Positions 48,597 to 58,400 of a DNA stretch of 64,000 bases are shown here, one piece after another; position 1 is the first letter of the stretch, and each line of letters begins with the position of its first letter. The notes beneath the pieces are model-generated. The model saw only the letters and a list, made by a program, of their open reading frames with translations, was not told where the DNA came from and searched no databases. The stretch spans positions 1 through 64,000 of the forward strand of contig RPFO01001952.1 of NCBI GenBank assembly GCA_009746045.1, written 5' to 3'. This DNA is from Mesostigma viride (lineage: Eukaryota > Streptophyta > Mesostigmatophyceae > Mesostigmatales > Mesostigmataceae). A program made the position numbers and the translations under genes.

Positions 48597-51238
48597 ATTA
48601 CCAGTTGCTCGACATAGAGAAACGGATCCCACGTCAATACATCGTTGCCATCTTGGTGGATGTGCTACATTTACTCCCAACGGAGTGATGTTGATAATTA
48701 ATTAATCATTTAATCTTGGTGGATGCCAACGCGACCGGCCTGCCCGTGGGCCGTGGGGGCTGCATGTATGCGCCGCGCCTAACCGATACTGCAATGCCAA
48801 CACCCCCCTACTTGAGCAACTGCTCACTGAGGGGGACTTGACTGCTGCCAATACGCTGTCTGCTAAACCGCCTAATGCACTAGTGACCTTTGTGGGCCCC
48901 ATGCGCAGGGCGGCTGGCTCGATGCTCCCTCGGCGGCGATGTGTATGCTTGGACTATATATATACATACTTGTGCGCAAGTGCTGGCGCTCTTCCGTCAA
49001 TTCGATGCCCGTACGCTGACCACCCCCAGTGTCGCATCGGATCACCGCATGGTCACCGCAACCTTGCGCCTACGTCTCCAGGCCGGCCCCTGCGCGCCGC
49101 CGCCCCCGGCCCCGCCCTGACTGGACCTGCTTACGGCCCGTCCATGGGCGCAGGGAGAAGTGGCCAGCGGATGAGATACGCCGCGATGCAATCAGGTCTG
49201 CCTTCGTGGACGCGCAACCTTTGATGTACCTGGACGCAGATCGCGGTGTAGATCTCACGCCACCCTACGAACTGTTCATGCGATCGGTGGAGCTTGGCTC
49301 TAAGCTTAATTCTCCCCGAGCAACCCCGCGCCCGACCAGCCCCGCTCTACCTGCGCGACGCCCGGCCGGTGGTTGCCGCCCGGCTGGCGCTAGCGCAGGC
49401 CCGCCGCCGCGGGGAGGCCGACCTGTACCCGTACCAGGAACGGCTTACTCAAGCATATACTGCCGCACATATGCCGGCGGAGCTAGGAGGTGGAGACACT
49501 TGCCGCCGAAATCAATCGCCACACGGCCGCCAACCAGCACAAGGCGGCCTGGCGCTCTCTCGACCGTCTCACCGGACGGCGGGAAACGCAACGGGCTGAC
49601 ATCCCAGGCACCCCCAGTGAACGCCTTGAGATTTGGTTCAGCTCCCATGCAGGCCAAACTATCGGGGGCCCCTGGCCCGCCCCCCCCGCTTGACCCCGCT
49701 GCAGCTGCCTGCGGCCAGCCGAGGCGGCCCCATTGAGCCCCCGCAGGCGCCCCCCCGAGCGAGACGGATTACCTGGTCCCACCGCTCTCCGGCCCCCTGG
49801 TGGACGGCCCCCACGACGAGTGGACTCCCCAGGAATGGGCTGCTGCCATCTCCACCCTCCGCAATGATGCTGCCATGGGAGTGGACAATATTTCACCGGA
49901 GGTGGTTGAGATGCCTGACTGAGCTTCCTGAAGCCTTTCCTCCGGGGTGTTTGCAACCGGATTCTACGAGATGGCCTCCCCCCGCCGACGTATTGGAAGA
50001 CCGCTGTCCGGGTCATGCTCTACAAGGGCAAGGGGTCCGCCACGGATACCGGCAACTACCGCGGTGTATGCCTCCAAAGCTGCTTGCTGAAAGTGACTCT
50101 TCATGCGTCTCCTGCTGAACCGCATGCGCGCCAGCCTCGATCCCGGCCCACCTAGGTCAGTCCCAGATGCATGGGCTTCCGTGTTGGTCGCAATTGTGTT
50201 ATGGTCACTAATACCGCGCGCCGCCTGATCGAGGAAGTGGGCCGCCTGCCCCCCGGCCTCTTGCCATTGCTATTGATCTTCGTGGCCTTACACCATTGAA
50301 GGCATTCGATATGGTTATATGGGACGCCCTGTGGGTGGTCCTTCACCTGTTCCGTGTCCCGGCTGGCCATCGTACATCGTTGAGATCATCCGCCAGTTCT
50401 ATTAAGGGTCCCAAGCCCAGCTAGGTCCGTACCGCTGACGGCGTCACTCCGGCGTTCCCCCTGCACACCGGGGTGTGGCAGGGCTGTGTGCTCTCCCCAT
50501 ATCTATTCATCATTATGGTGGACTATATTCTGCGGCGTGCACAAGCCCGCTTCGCCCGGGTGGAGGGGCGCCCGCCGGGGATCGAGGTCACGGAGTACGC
50601 CATCTATGGCGGGGTTGACCCACCCTACCGCCTGAGCGATCTGATCTACGCTGATGACACGAAACTCGTGGAAACCCCGGAGTCAGCCCAACTGTGGCTA
50701 CTAGACAGCTTATCACTGGAAGCGCGGGCGGTGGGGCTTATGATCAGCAAGAAAACGGAGGTCATGGCCATTGGCTTCCGTGCTGGGATAGCCCTGGCAC
50801 CCACCCTCCTCTTGTTGCTGGACGGCAGCCCCGTCCCCCGGCGACTCGCTTCAAGCTCCTTGGCATGGCTGGCTTCGACCTCCACGGCCGACGACATCAA
50901 CACCCGCATTGGCCAGGCCTGGGCGGCTGGGCGGCCCTCCGCCGCCTCGACAGGTTCTGGACCTGTCGCTACCTGAGTGAGCGACGCAAGCGCATTCTGT
51001 TCAAGGCCCTTGTCCTCAGCATCCTCCTTTATGGCTGCGAGGCGTGGACCCTGGACCAGGCGCTGAGCCAGCAGCTTGTTGACGGCACCGTCACTCGAAT
51101 GCTCCGTCATATCCTCGGCGTCCGCTACCGCCAAGAACGCCGCACCCGGGCGAAGCTCTACTGCGAGCTCCCTCTTGTCAACCCATACCATCCGACACCG
51201 CCGCCTCCTCTTTGCCGGCCATCTTGCCCGCACAGACC
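48597..51238 (+). mobile_element. LINE (family B), longest copy: APE endonuclease and reverse transcriptase, decayed
   Basis: Begins in the endonuclease domain (QLLDIEKRIPRQYIVAILVD, LVDANATGLPVGRGGC) and passes its C-terminal motif SDHRMVTATLRLR near 49040. Reverse transcriptase motifs follow: NDAAMGVDNISPEVVE (~49870), GFRVGRNCVMVT (~50170), TGVWQGCVLSPYLF (~50473), YADDTKLVETPE (~50647) and GLMISKKTEVMAIGF (~50735). It then runs to HRPLN near 51238. Many stops and frameshifts; not functional. The same copy resumes at 52840-53400 after a nested insertion. This is an APE-type LINE, different from the REL LINE. Confidence 0.82.
48650..48725 (+). mobile_element. 50-bp LINE 3' fragment with 13-bp target duplication
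   Basis: ATCTTGGTGGATG occurs at 48650-48662 and 48713-48725. Between them lie 50 bases containing TACTCCCAACGGAGTGATGT and a TTAA-rich tail. Removing them restores the endonuclease reading frame (VAILVDANATG). An extremely short, clean retrotransposition product. Confidence 0.85.
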
Positions 51239-51331
51239 ATTGAATTGAATTGAATTGAATTGTAACATAACTCCGTTGGGAGTATATGTAGCACATAGCC
51301 CAGAGAAGGGGCATATGGCCTATCATACATT

Positions 51332-52473
51332 ACAGGAACGCATGCTGCACTTGTCTCTCGCCTTAACCAGGTGGAAGGCAAGTGCGGCGTGCTCATGAAG
51401 AAGCTTGAGGCCATCACCGCCCACACCGAGGCCCTGGCCACACAGGTCCCAAAGCTAGCGGAGCAGACGGCCACCATTGCCTCCCAGCCACCCCGGCAGG
51501 ATGCTGGTGACCTCCCGCTCTCCTACGCGGACCTGCTGCGGACAGCGACCGCCTCCACCACCGACGCCATCGCCACGAAGCTCCAGGAGCTGGAGGACCA
51601 CCGCCAGGCCCAGCAACGGGAGGTCACCGATCGCGCTCGCCGCGAGTGCCGAGTGGTGCTACGTCGCTTCCCCCAGAAGCCAGGTGAGACGTCAACCTCC
51701 CTTGCTGACGAGATCAAGAAACAGCTTCTTACCCTCATGGGCCTGGTAGGTGAGGTAGAACTGCGTGGGTGCCACCGCCTTCCCCACTCACGGGACAAGG
51801 CGGCCACCCCACCAGTCCTGCTCACCTTCCTCTCCCCTGAGGATAAGCAGCGGTTCCTCTCTCGTCGCAAGCGGTTGCACGACCTCACCTGGACGCTGGA
51901 TGACGACCTAACCCCCGCTCAGCAACAGCAGCGACGCGACCTGTGGCCGGAATACCTCCGCCATAAGCAGGACCCCCAGAAGCCCAAGGTGTACTGGAGG
52001 GGCGGGGACCTGATGATCAACCACAAGATGTGGACGCCCCCAGCGGGCTAGAATAGCAATAGCCCTAGCTTGTAACCATTGGAGTCACTGTCGCTAAGGC
52101 AGCCATGCCTAGAATGTTTGCCTAGCTGTGCCAACAAACCTAGTCACGTGCCGCCAACGCACGGTACACAACCAGCCATAGCCTTAGCCTAGTTCTAGTA
52201 CAGCCATGCTACGCCCTGGCTATGTTCAGATTACTTGCCCACGCTCCTTGCTATGACATGCTCACATGGGTCTTATTGCACCCACAGTTTGCCGGATCGT
52301 TAGCCTGTCCTTTCAGCTAGCCGCGCCCGATTGCAGCTGTGGCATGCCTTTGGCATGAAGGAGACTGGGGGTCTCTGCCCTTTCTCCTGTAGTGCACACA
52401 CAGGGATTAAAAGCACTTCGGTGCTCCGTGACTCCCCAACGGGAGCACGAGTTTAATTAATTAATTAATTAAT
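51332..52473 (+). mobile_element. ORF1-only retrotransposon with 11-bp target duplication
   Basis: TATCATACATT occurs on both sides (51321-51331 and 52474-52484). Between them are an ORF1 (51371-52051), about 400 bases of 3' UTR ending in the stem-loop CTCCCCAACGGGAG, and a (TTAA)n tail. No reverse transcriptase is present, so it must have been mobilised by proteins of another LINE, comparable in logic to mammalian HAL1. The ORF1 may be 5' truncated. Confidence 0.82.
51371..52051 (+). CDS. LINE ORF1 protein, intact 226-codon ORF
   Basis: Begins MEGKCGVLMKKLEAITAHTE. The N-terminal ~110 residues are helix-forming (AEQTATIASQ, TKLQELEDHRQAQQREVTD), consistent with the coiled coil of ORF1 proteins. 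Residues ~85-200 (ECRVVLRRFPQKPG, SLADEIKKQLLTLMGLVG, VELRGCHRLP, PPVLLTFLSPEDKQRFLSRR) follow the RNA-recognition-like fold pattern of L1 ORF1. The C-terminus is VYWRGGDLMINHKMWTPPAG. ORF1 proteins trimerise on LINE RNA and chaperone it. The first Met may not be the original start, because the upstream frame is open back to the insertion point. Confidence 0.72.
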   Translation: MEGKCGVLMKKLEAITAHTEALATQVPKLAEQTATIASQPPRQDAGDLPLSYADLLRTATASTTDAIATKLQELEDHRQAQQREVTDRARRECRVVLRRFPQKPGETSTSLADEIKKQLLTLMGLVGEVELRGCHRLPHSRDKAATPPVLLTFLSPEDKQRFLSRRKRLHDLTWTLDDDLTPAQQQQRRDLWPEYLRHKQDPQKPKVYWRGGDLMINHKMWTPPAG

Positions 52474-52839
52474 TATCATACATTCTAAGCTACTTCCTGC
52501 AAGGGTGGGAATGTAAACAACACTTGCTCTAGGTGCACTAGGGCACCTGCACCACCCAGAGTTTCAGGCAACACCCAGCGAAGGGGAGCCTGTCATAGGT
52601 GGGGAAGATCATCATGGCTATACAAGAGCTAGGACATGGCTTCTCTACAGAGAGCATCTCTCTGCATGGCATAGCATGGCGAAATTCTTAATGCAACATC
52701 CATGGGTCCCGTTATAGGCAGGGCTTGGCTAAATTCTGTAGACAACATCCATGGGGGCCATTATGGGCGCACATGCGCGTGGGCCACATGCTAGGCTAAG
52801 CCTAACTAATCTACACTACTGGTATGAATTCCAGACCAT

Positions 52840-53400
52840 GCAGGTGAAAACCAATGTGGGCCCTGCCGGCCGGGGGGCTTAAGACGGGCCAACCAGGTAG
52901 ACACCTCCTCCTATGGCAGGGTCCCCTTGTCCCATCGCAACCCACTGGCAAACTTGCGTGCGCCGGGCACCGGCGCGGCGCGACCCGGACCTATGTGATA
53001 CAACGGCTTGAAGATGCAGGGCTTCTGGGACTTATCCGTACTCCGCGCCCGCATGATTGACAAGGAGAAATGGGCTGCCATCTGCGATAAGCACCTTCCC
53101 GAGGGGTATGCTCCTGTTTTCTCCCCACGGGCCCCGCGGCCCGCTGCTAGCCAGGGTAGAAGTCCGCAGGTGGAGGTTATTGGTCCTGAGGATAGCCGCT
53201 ACGTCTACTGCCTCGTCTGCCATTACAGTAGAGGACAGCTCGGATGAGGATTACATCCCCCTCTAGTGCTTAAGGTTGGGGGATGATGCAGACGATATTT
53301 GTTTAAACTTTTGTGTAATTATTTTTCTAATGAGATCAGCATAGTACTCCGTGGCATGCCTTTGCGCATGACACGCAAGTACTTAGTACTTACTTAATTA
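52840..53400 (+). mobile_element. LINE (family B), 3' part of the interrupted copy
   Basis: Reads GGLKTGQPGRHLLLWQGPLV, then MIDKEKWAAICDKHLPEGYA after a frame change, then the same 3' UTR as 47865-47999 and a short ACTT-type tail at 53380-53400. Confidence 0.8.
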
Positions 53401-53996
53401 CTTAGGTGTCTACCTGGTTGGCCCGTCTTAAGCCCCCCGGCAGGGACCACATCGGTATTCACCTGGTCTGTGCGGGCAAGATGGCCAGCAAAGAGGCAGC
53501 GGTGGTGTCGAATGGTATGGGTGACAAGAGGGAGCTCGCAGTAGAGCTCCGCCCGGGTGCGGCGTTCTTGGCGGTAGCGGACGCCGAGGATATGACGGAG
53601 CATTCGAGTGACGGTGCCGTCAAGCTGCTGGCTCAGCGCCTGGTCCAGGGTCCACGCCTCGATCGCAGCCGTAAAGGAGGATGCTGAGGACAAGGGCCTT
53701 GAACAGAATGCGCTTGCGTCGCTCACTCAGGTAGCGGGCAGGTCCAGAACCTGTCGAGGCGGCGGAGGGCCGCCCAGGCCTGGCCAATGCCGGTGTTGAT
53801 GTCGTCGGCCGTGGAGGGAAGCCAGCTGCCAAGGAGCTTGAAGCGAGTCGCCGGGGGGACGGGGCTACCGTCCAGCAAGAGGAGGGTGGGTGGGGCTATC
53901 CCAGCAGGGAAGCCGATGGCCATGACCTCCGTTTTCTTGCTGATCATAAGCCCCACCGCCCGCGCTTCCAGTGATAAGCTGTTTAGCCATGCAGAG
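53401..53996 (-). mobile_element. LINE (family B) fragment: reverse transcriptase C-terminal region
   Basis: Minus strand reads GLMISKKTEVMAIGFPAGIA (starting near 53956), YLSERRKRILFKALVLSILL, DGTVTRMLRHILGVRYRQER and LFAGHLARTDQVNTDVV. Directly abuts the tail of the preceding copy. Ends in TTAA repeats at 53996-54043. Confidence 0.8.
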
Positions 53997-54043
53997 TTTA
54001 ATTAATTAATTAAGTTTAATTAATGTTAATTAATGTTTAATTA

Positions 54044-54077
54044 ATGGAAGCTACTTAATTAATTAAGTAGCTTCCAT
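54044..54077. repeat. 34-bp perfect palindrome
   Basis: Centred at 54060/54061 on TTAATTAATTAA, with arms that extend out through AAGTAGCTTCCAT and its complement. It follows TTAA repeats and lies at the left margin of the virus-associated region. Confidence 0.85.
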
Positions 54078-54187
54078 CATCATTCCGTCATCATTCCGTC
54101 ATCGCGACTAGGAGAAGTGCACCACCCTTATGCTGGCATCTGCCACCCCTATAGTGACCCTATAGTGACCGCGGCCTAGGATGGGTC

Positions 54188-54222
54188 TCACCCTAAGCCC
54201 TAAACCCTAAAACCCTAAACCA
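54188..54222. repeat. Short interstitial telomere-like repeat (CCCTAAA)
   Basis: About four units: CCCTAAG, CCCTAAA, CCCTAAAA, CCCTAAA. This is the plant/algal telomere unit (TTTAGGG on the other strand). It sits about 110 bases left of the hairpin repeats and the viral genes. Confidence 0.75.
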
Positions 54223-54335
54223 CTTGCAAAAACAGAAGTGCCCCTGCCACCACTGCTCACCAGGTTGTGAGATTTAGGCTGGCATCTGTCACCACCCCGG
54301 CAGTTGTGATGGTGTGTTGGGGGTGTGACAAGGAT

Positions 54336-54598
54336 GGCGAAAAATTGCACGTACTTACTCTTATATAAAGAACGCCCAATTTTTCGCCACCCTGCCACCC
54401 CTTGGCGCGGGGTATAGGAGGTGTTTGTCAAGGTGTGAGAGTGATGGCGAAAAATTGCACGTACTTACTCTTAAGAAAAGAACGCCCAATTTTTCGCCAC
54501 CTTCCCCCACTGGCCGGCGCTGAGGTGGCGTGGGTTGTTGGATGTGGCGAAAAATTGCACGTACTTACTCTTAAGAAAAGACCGCCCAATTTTTCGCC
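54336..54598. repeat. Three copies of a 53-nt hairpin repeat at the viral left margin
   Basis: Copies at 54336-54388, 54446-54498 and 54546-54598. Each begins GGCGAAAAATTG and ends CAATTTTTCGCC, exact 12-base inverted arms around a 29-base spacer starting CACGTACTTACTCTTA. Copies 2 and 3 are almost identical; copy 1 differs in the spacer. The sequence between copies is not conserved, so only the hairpin is repeated. Possible roles are a replication origin or binding sites for the viral origin-binding helicase; both are guesses. Confidence 0.85.
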
Positions 54599-54744
54599 AT
54601 GTCCTCGCAGGGTGAGGGAGCCGGCGAGGGCCGCGCGGCGGGGTGTGACCGAACCGGATGGGCCTCCGATTTGCATGGGAAGCAGTTGTCGCTGGCAACG
54701 ATGACTACATGCATGGCAGAAACGCGTTCCATTAAAAATATTTA

Positions 54745-57700
54745 TTACTTATCCGCTCCCTGCAGGAAAGGAGCGATTTCATCCATCGACAGGCCAGACA
54801 ACGACGTGATCGAATAATCCTTCTCATCGCCCCACCACGAGGGTTTATACCTATCAAGAAACGCGTGCATGTCCGCCTTCGAAATTTCCAAGTAACCACC
54901 GCCACGGCTGTTGCCCTTCGCCCCTTTGGCAGAAATTCCCAGAGTCGGGCTTAACAACCTGTTGACGAGCCCGCTACACTGTGCAAAAGACAAACTACCA
55001 GCCTCGCCTGCTCGCCGTTGGTATCCAAATGTTGAGCGCATGAACCAGGCCTTGTCGGCAATTTCGCTATCAATTTTATTCCCTAGTGCAATCGTCTCGT
55101 CGCGCGTCAACTTCATTGTGAGATTGGACGGATCAGCCGTCGTGATGAAGTCGATGATAGGCGTCCCTTCTAGTAGCTTGAGCGTAATGGCCAGAGACTG
55201 TGCTAGTCCAAAACGAGAATACGCCTTCAAATCAAACAAGGACTCTGACTTCTGCAGAATCAACAGATTGTCTCTGAAATGCTCCTTGGTTCCTAGTCCC
55301 GTCAACTTCGAATATTGCCGAATGCCAGCGTACGCCTTCCTCCCCATCTCCTTGTCCAGAATTTGAGGGAGCTCGTCGTCGATGAGATCATACGGAATCA
55401 TGTACAACCGGTGAACCAGTTCGTACACCGCCTTCAGACGCATTTCGTACGGTGAAAGTGGAACCGTGCCGCCGATTCTCCCCTCTAGATCCTTGTACTC
55501 CTCCTCGCTCAGAAGCACCACCTCCCTGTCCTTGTCTGGATCTTCTAGTACCGGAAGCGGAGGGGCGTCGATGTCCCCCAACTCCTCCACTGCCGACACC
55601 TCCACGCCGTAGTCCTCCGTCAGTATCTTGATGAGATTTCCCTTGTAGTGGGACCTCGACACCGCGAGATCTTGCTGGTTCCGGCAGAAGAGACGGAACT
55701 TGGGGCAATTTCTGTCATAGATACGCGACTTGTCCGCGCTCCAGTCGCAGACTACGTCGGCGTTGTCGAACAGCAGCTGGATGAGCGCAGTGTCCCCCGC
55801 GATCATGTTCTCGACGATCGTACCGTAGTCCGTTGGAGGCCTGTCAAGAAGCGAAGTCGTGTCTCGATAGAAGATGACCATCTCTCCCTTGACTAAGTGG
55901 CGCACCCTGAAAATTTGCTGGAGGGTTGTCGTGTAGCTCGCGTAGTGTCCCCGTTGATGAAGAGTCCCACCATGCTGTCGAACGTGTGCTCCGTGTAGCT
56001 GACTCCAACCGTGATCGTGGGGCTGAAGATCAAAAAGTCCAAGTCAGCCCACGCAGCATTCGCGCCAACCTCCAGATCCTCCTTGCTCGTCAGACTAGTG
56101 TAGAGACGCCCGTTCTTGCGCTTGTCGATGAAGGGTTTGAGTGCCTCATACGCCATGGCGGCCTCTTTTTTGCCAGACATTGGGCAGAAAATCCTCTCTC
56201 CGGCCTCTATCCTCCTCTCACACTCAGCGACAAAGCGGTCCACGCAGACCTTTCGCCAGTTCTTTTCTGATGTCACGTCCACCCATCGCAGAGTCCTGTT
56301 GGTAGGGCGCCTGAAGGTGTTGCAATCCACCTCCATAGTATCCGCCGCGCGATAGGCCGCTATGAACTCGTATACCTTTCGAGTAACGGTAGCGTCTAGC
56401 GCAATCACGACCTTGGACGTCTCAATGAGCCTGATGAACTTCCTCAACACCTCGCGCTTGTATTCCACGTGGCGCTGCGAAATCGCGGTGAGGGTGTTAT
56501 ATATTTCGTCTAGGATGAGGAGATCGAACGGTTGGTCTGTGACGCGCAAGATGCTGTTAAGAACGACCAGCACCCTGTCATCAGACATCATCCCTTCGGA
56601 CCGCTGAGGTAGTGACGGAAATTCGGGTCACTGGACAAGATATGGAACGCGTTGTCCTCCCATGCAATCGTCCTCCCACCTCGCCCAGAGACTTGTAGTT
56701 GCGATCCTCCTCCTTGGACAGGCTGATGTTGGCAACGATGCAGCACACGCGAATACCTGGATCCCTCCTCACCGCCTCGTTGACGAGTTCACGAATCCTC
56801 TCAGATTTACCTGTCCCGCAGTTGGACTGGACGAGGAAGGTGCTCTTATGCGGTCCCCCAAATAGCGCATCCCAGCTGAATGGCTTGATTTTTTCGGACG
56901 AATACGTGTGAGTGAACGGCACTTGGTCAGATCCCGGTTGCTGCATCACGGGAGGTGCGATCTCGATCTTGCGAGCGTCTGGCGATTTCCTGTAGCAGTC
57001 ATAAAAAACTTGTCCTGACGGGTATTGGAGCGTGAATGGGCCGTTCTTCTCGTGCACCTTGTTGCATATGAGGCAGATGTGATCGTCGCATTGCTGGTAC
57101 TTCACCCTCACGAGCTTGACGTCTGGAGACAACTCAATGTAGCCGCACTCGAGATAGTCACACTCCGGAGCCACCTTCTCCATCGCCGCGAGAGATGCAG
57201 AAACGTCAATGTCCTTGCCCGCCGCCTTCACCGTGCACTCGCGACGTCCGCGAACCCCTCTCCTCTTCAACGATGCCGCCCAGTCCGGGGGCGCACTCAC
57301 CAATACCCCGCCCGAGACGTCGTCCGGCGAGTAGATGTTGATGAGATGGTCGAGGAAGTCACTAGACGAGCCTTCACATGTGCGCAGAATTCCCAGAGGG
57401 TCAGTGTCCCCGAATTTGTGCATCCCGACGCATCGGAAAAGACTGTCTCTCCTGTAGACTGCTTCGTCTATCACCGTGTCCATTTCACCGAAATAGTCAG
57501 CTGGGTGGCGGCAGATCTCGTCGAATTGCTCTTGACCGTTCACTTTGAACTTCAGCAGCTCGTGCGCGTCCTCGTGAACGGGAGATGACAGGTCGAAAGA
57601 AGCGCGCTTGATGAAATCGGTGAGGCCGCTGTACCAAAACACTCTCGCGTCCAGGTCGGCAAGAACGAGACCGCGCACGACGATGTGGAAAGACGACTTG

Positions 57701-58230
57701 AACAAATCCTTCTTCATGCGAGACGCCGTGCTGACCTCGTAGCGAAAGTCCTTGGTTGCGATGTTCAGGACGACGCGGCAGTACTCGTCGTGAACACGGC
57801 GAAAGTGTCCCGGGTAATCGATGTTCGCCAGACGCTCGTCATCTGGGTCGACCTTGTCGTCAATGTCGACGTACGCCCACGACGGGTCGTCGGGTTGTAT
57901 GACTTCGTCGAGCGTGCGGCGAACGGGATGAGCAGCACACTCCGCATAGATCCGCGAAAAGTCTGCGAGGTTGCCATAATGCGCGTACTCGTTGGCGTCC
58001 TTCGTGTTGATGCCACGCGCGCAAATGAAGCGATGGCCGAGAGACACCCCAGCCTCTTTTGTGGGAGCCTTCTTGTAGCGCCACTGCGTGACGACCTTGT
58101 TCATGGTCTCATGGGTGGCCTCGGGTGGTGGGTGGAGTAGAGCCAGCCACGGAATGTCAACGTCCTTTATACTCCCACGGTGCTTTCTAGAAGGTTCGAC
58201 TGTGACGACACGACTCGGTTCAGACGACAT
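54745..58230 (-). CDS. Viral primase fused to an SF2 (origin-binding-type) helicase, frame-interrupted
   Basis: Three open segments, 58230-56581, 56591-55893 and 55905-54745, form one gene of about 1160 codons. The N-terminus is an archaeo-eukaryotic primase: SWAYVDIDDKV (catalytic DxD, residues ~115-125), LFKSSFHIVVRG (SxH) and a zinc-binding part (CDDHICLICNKVHE, FYDCYRKS) as in herpesvirus UL52-like primases. The helicase follows: LVQSNCGTGKSERIREL (Walker A), DLLILDEIYNTL (Walker B), VVIALDATVTRKVYEF (motif III), SPTITVGVSYTEHTFDSM and LQQIFRVRHLVKGE (arginine motif). The latter set resembles herpesvirus UL9-like origin-binding helicases. Frame breaks near 56675, 56592 and 55948 each lie in a G-run and need one extra base. 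AATAAA follows the stop. The upstream start is preceded by ATATACT. Confidence 0.8.
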
Positions 58231-58233
58231 GAT

Positions 58234-58240
58234 AGTATAT
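58234..58240 (-). promoter_or_regulatory. ATATACT motif before the primase-helicase start
   Basis: Read on the minus strand, ATATACT lies 3 bases before the ATG at 58230. The same heptamer directly precedes the ATG at 60009. The 58241-58400 gap is AT-rich and holds no gene. A viral promoter or initiator role is inference from two occurrences. Confidence 0.4.
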
Positions 58241-58400
58241 TACTTGTTTAGAAAAAAAAAATTCAGATTATAAAATGCCAAACCCTCGAACCTCGACCCT
58301 CGAGAAAAATGTTCCCATGGAACTTTTATATTCCCTGTATAATGCATGCAGTTTAGAATACCCTTTTCGACATTCATGAAAATTTCCCACGGGAAACTAT

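Larger units (their letters stand above)
51233..52839 (-). mobile_element. Type A LINE 3' fragment, itself interrupted
   Basis: CAGACCAT flanks both sides (51233-51240 and 52832-52839). The minus-strand element has a (TTCAA)n tail at its left end, the stem-loop ACTCCCAACGGAGT, and 3' UTR sequence at 51260-51331 and 52485-52831. It is split by the plus-strand ORF1 element. Inserted into the family B LINE, separating 48597-51238 from 52840-53400. Confidence 0.75.

Noticed and set aside
57025-57588. 187-codon plus-strand ORF opposite the viral primase
   Set aside because: The antisense strand carries conserved primase motifs in this interval; the plus frame has no recognisable feature.
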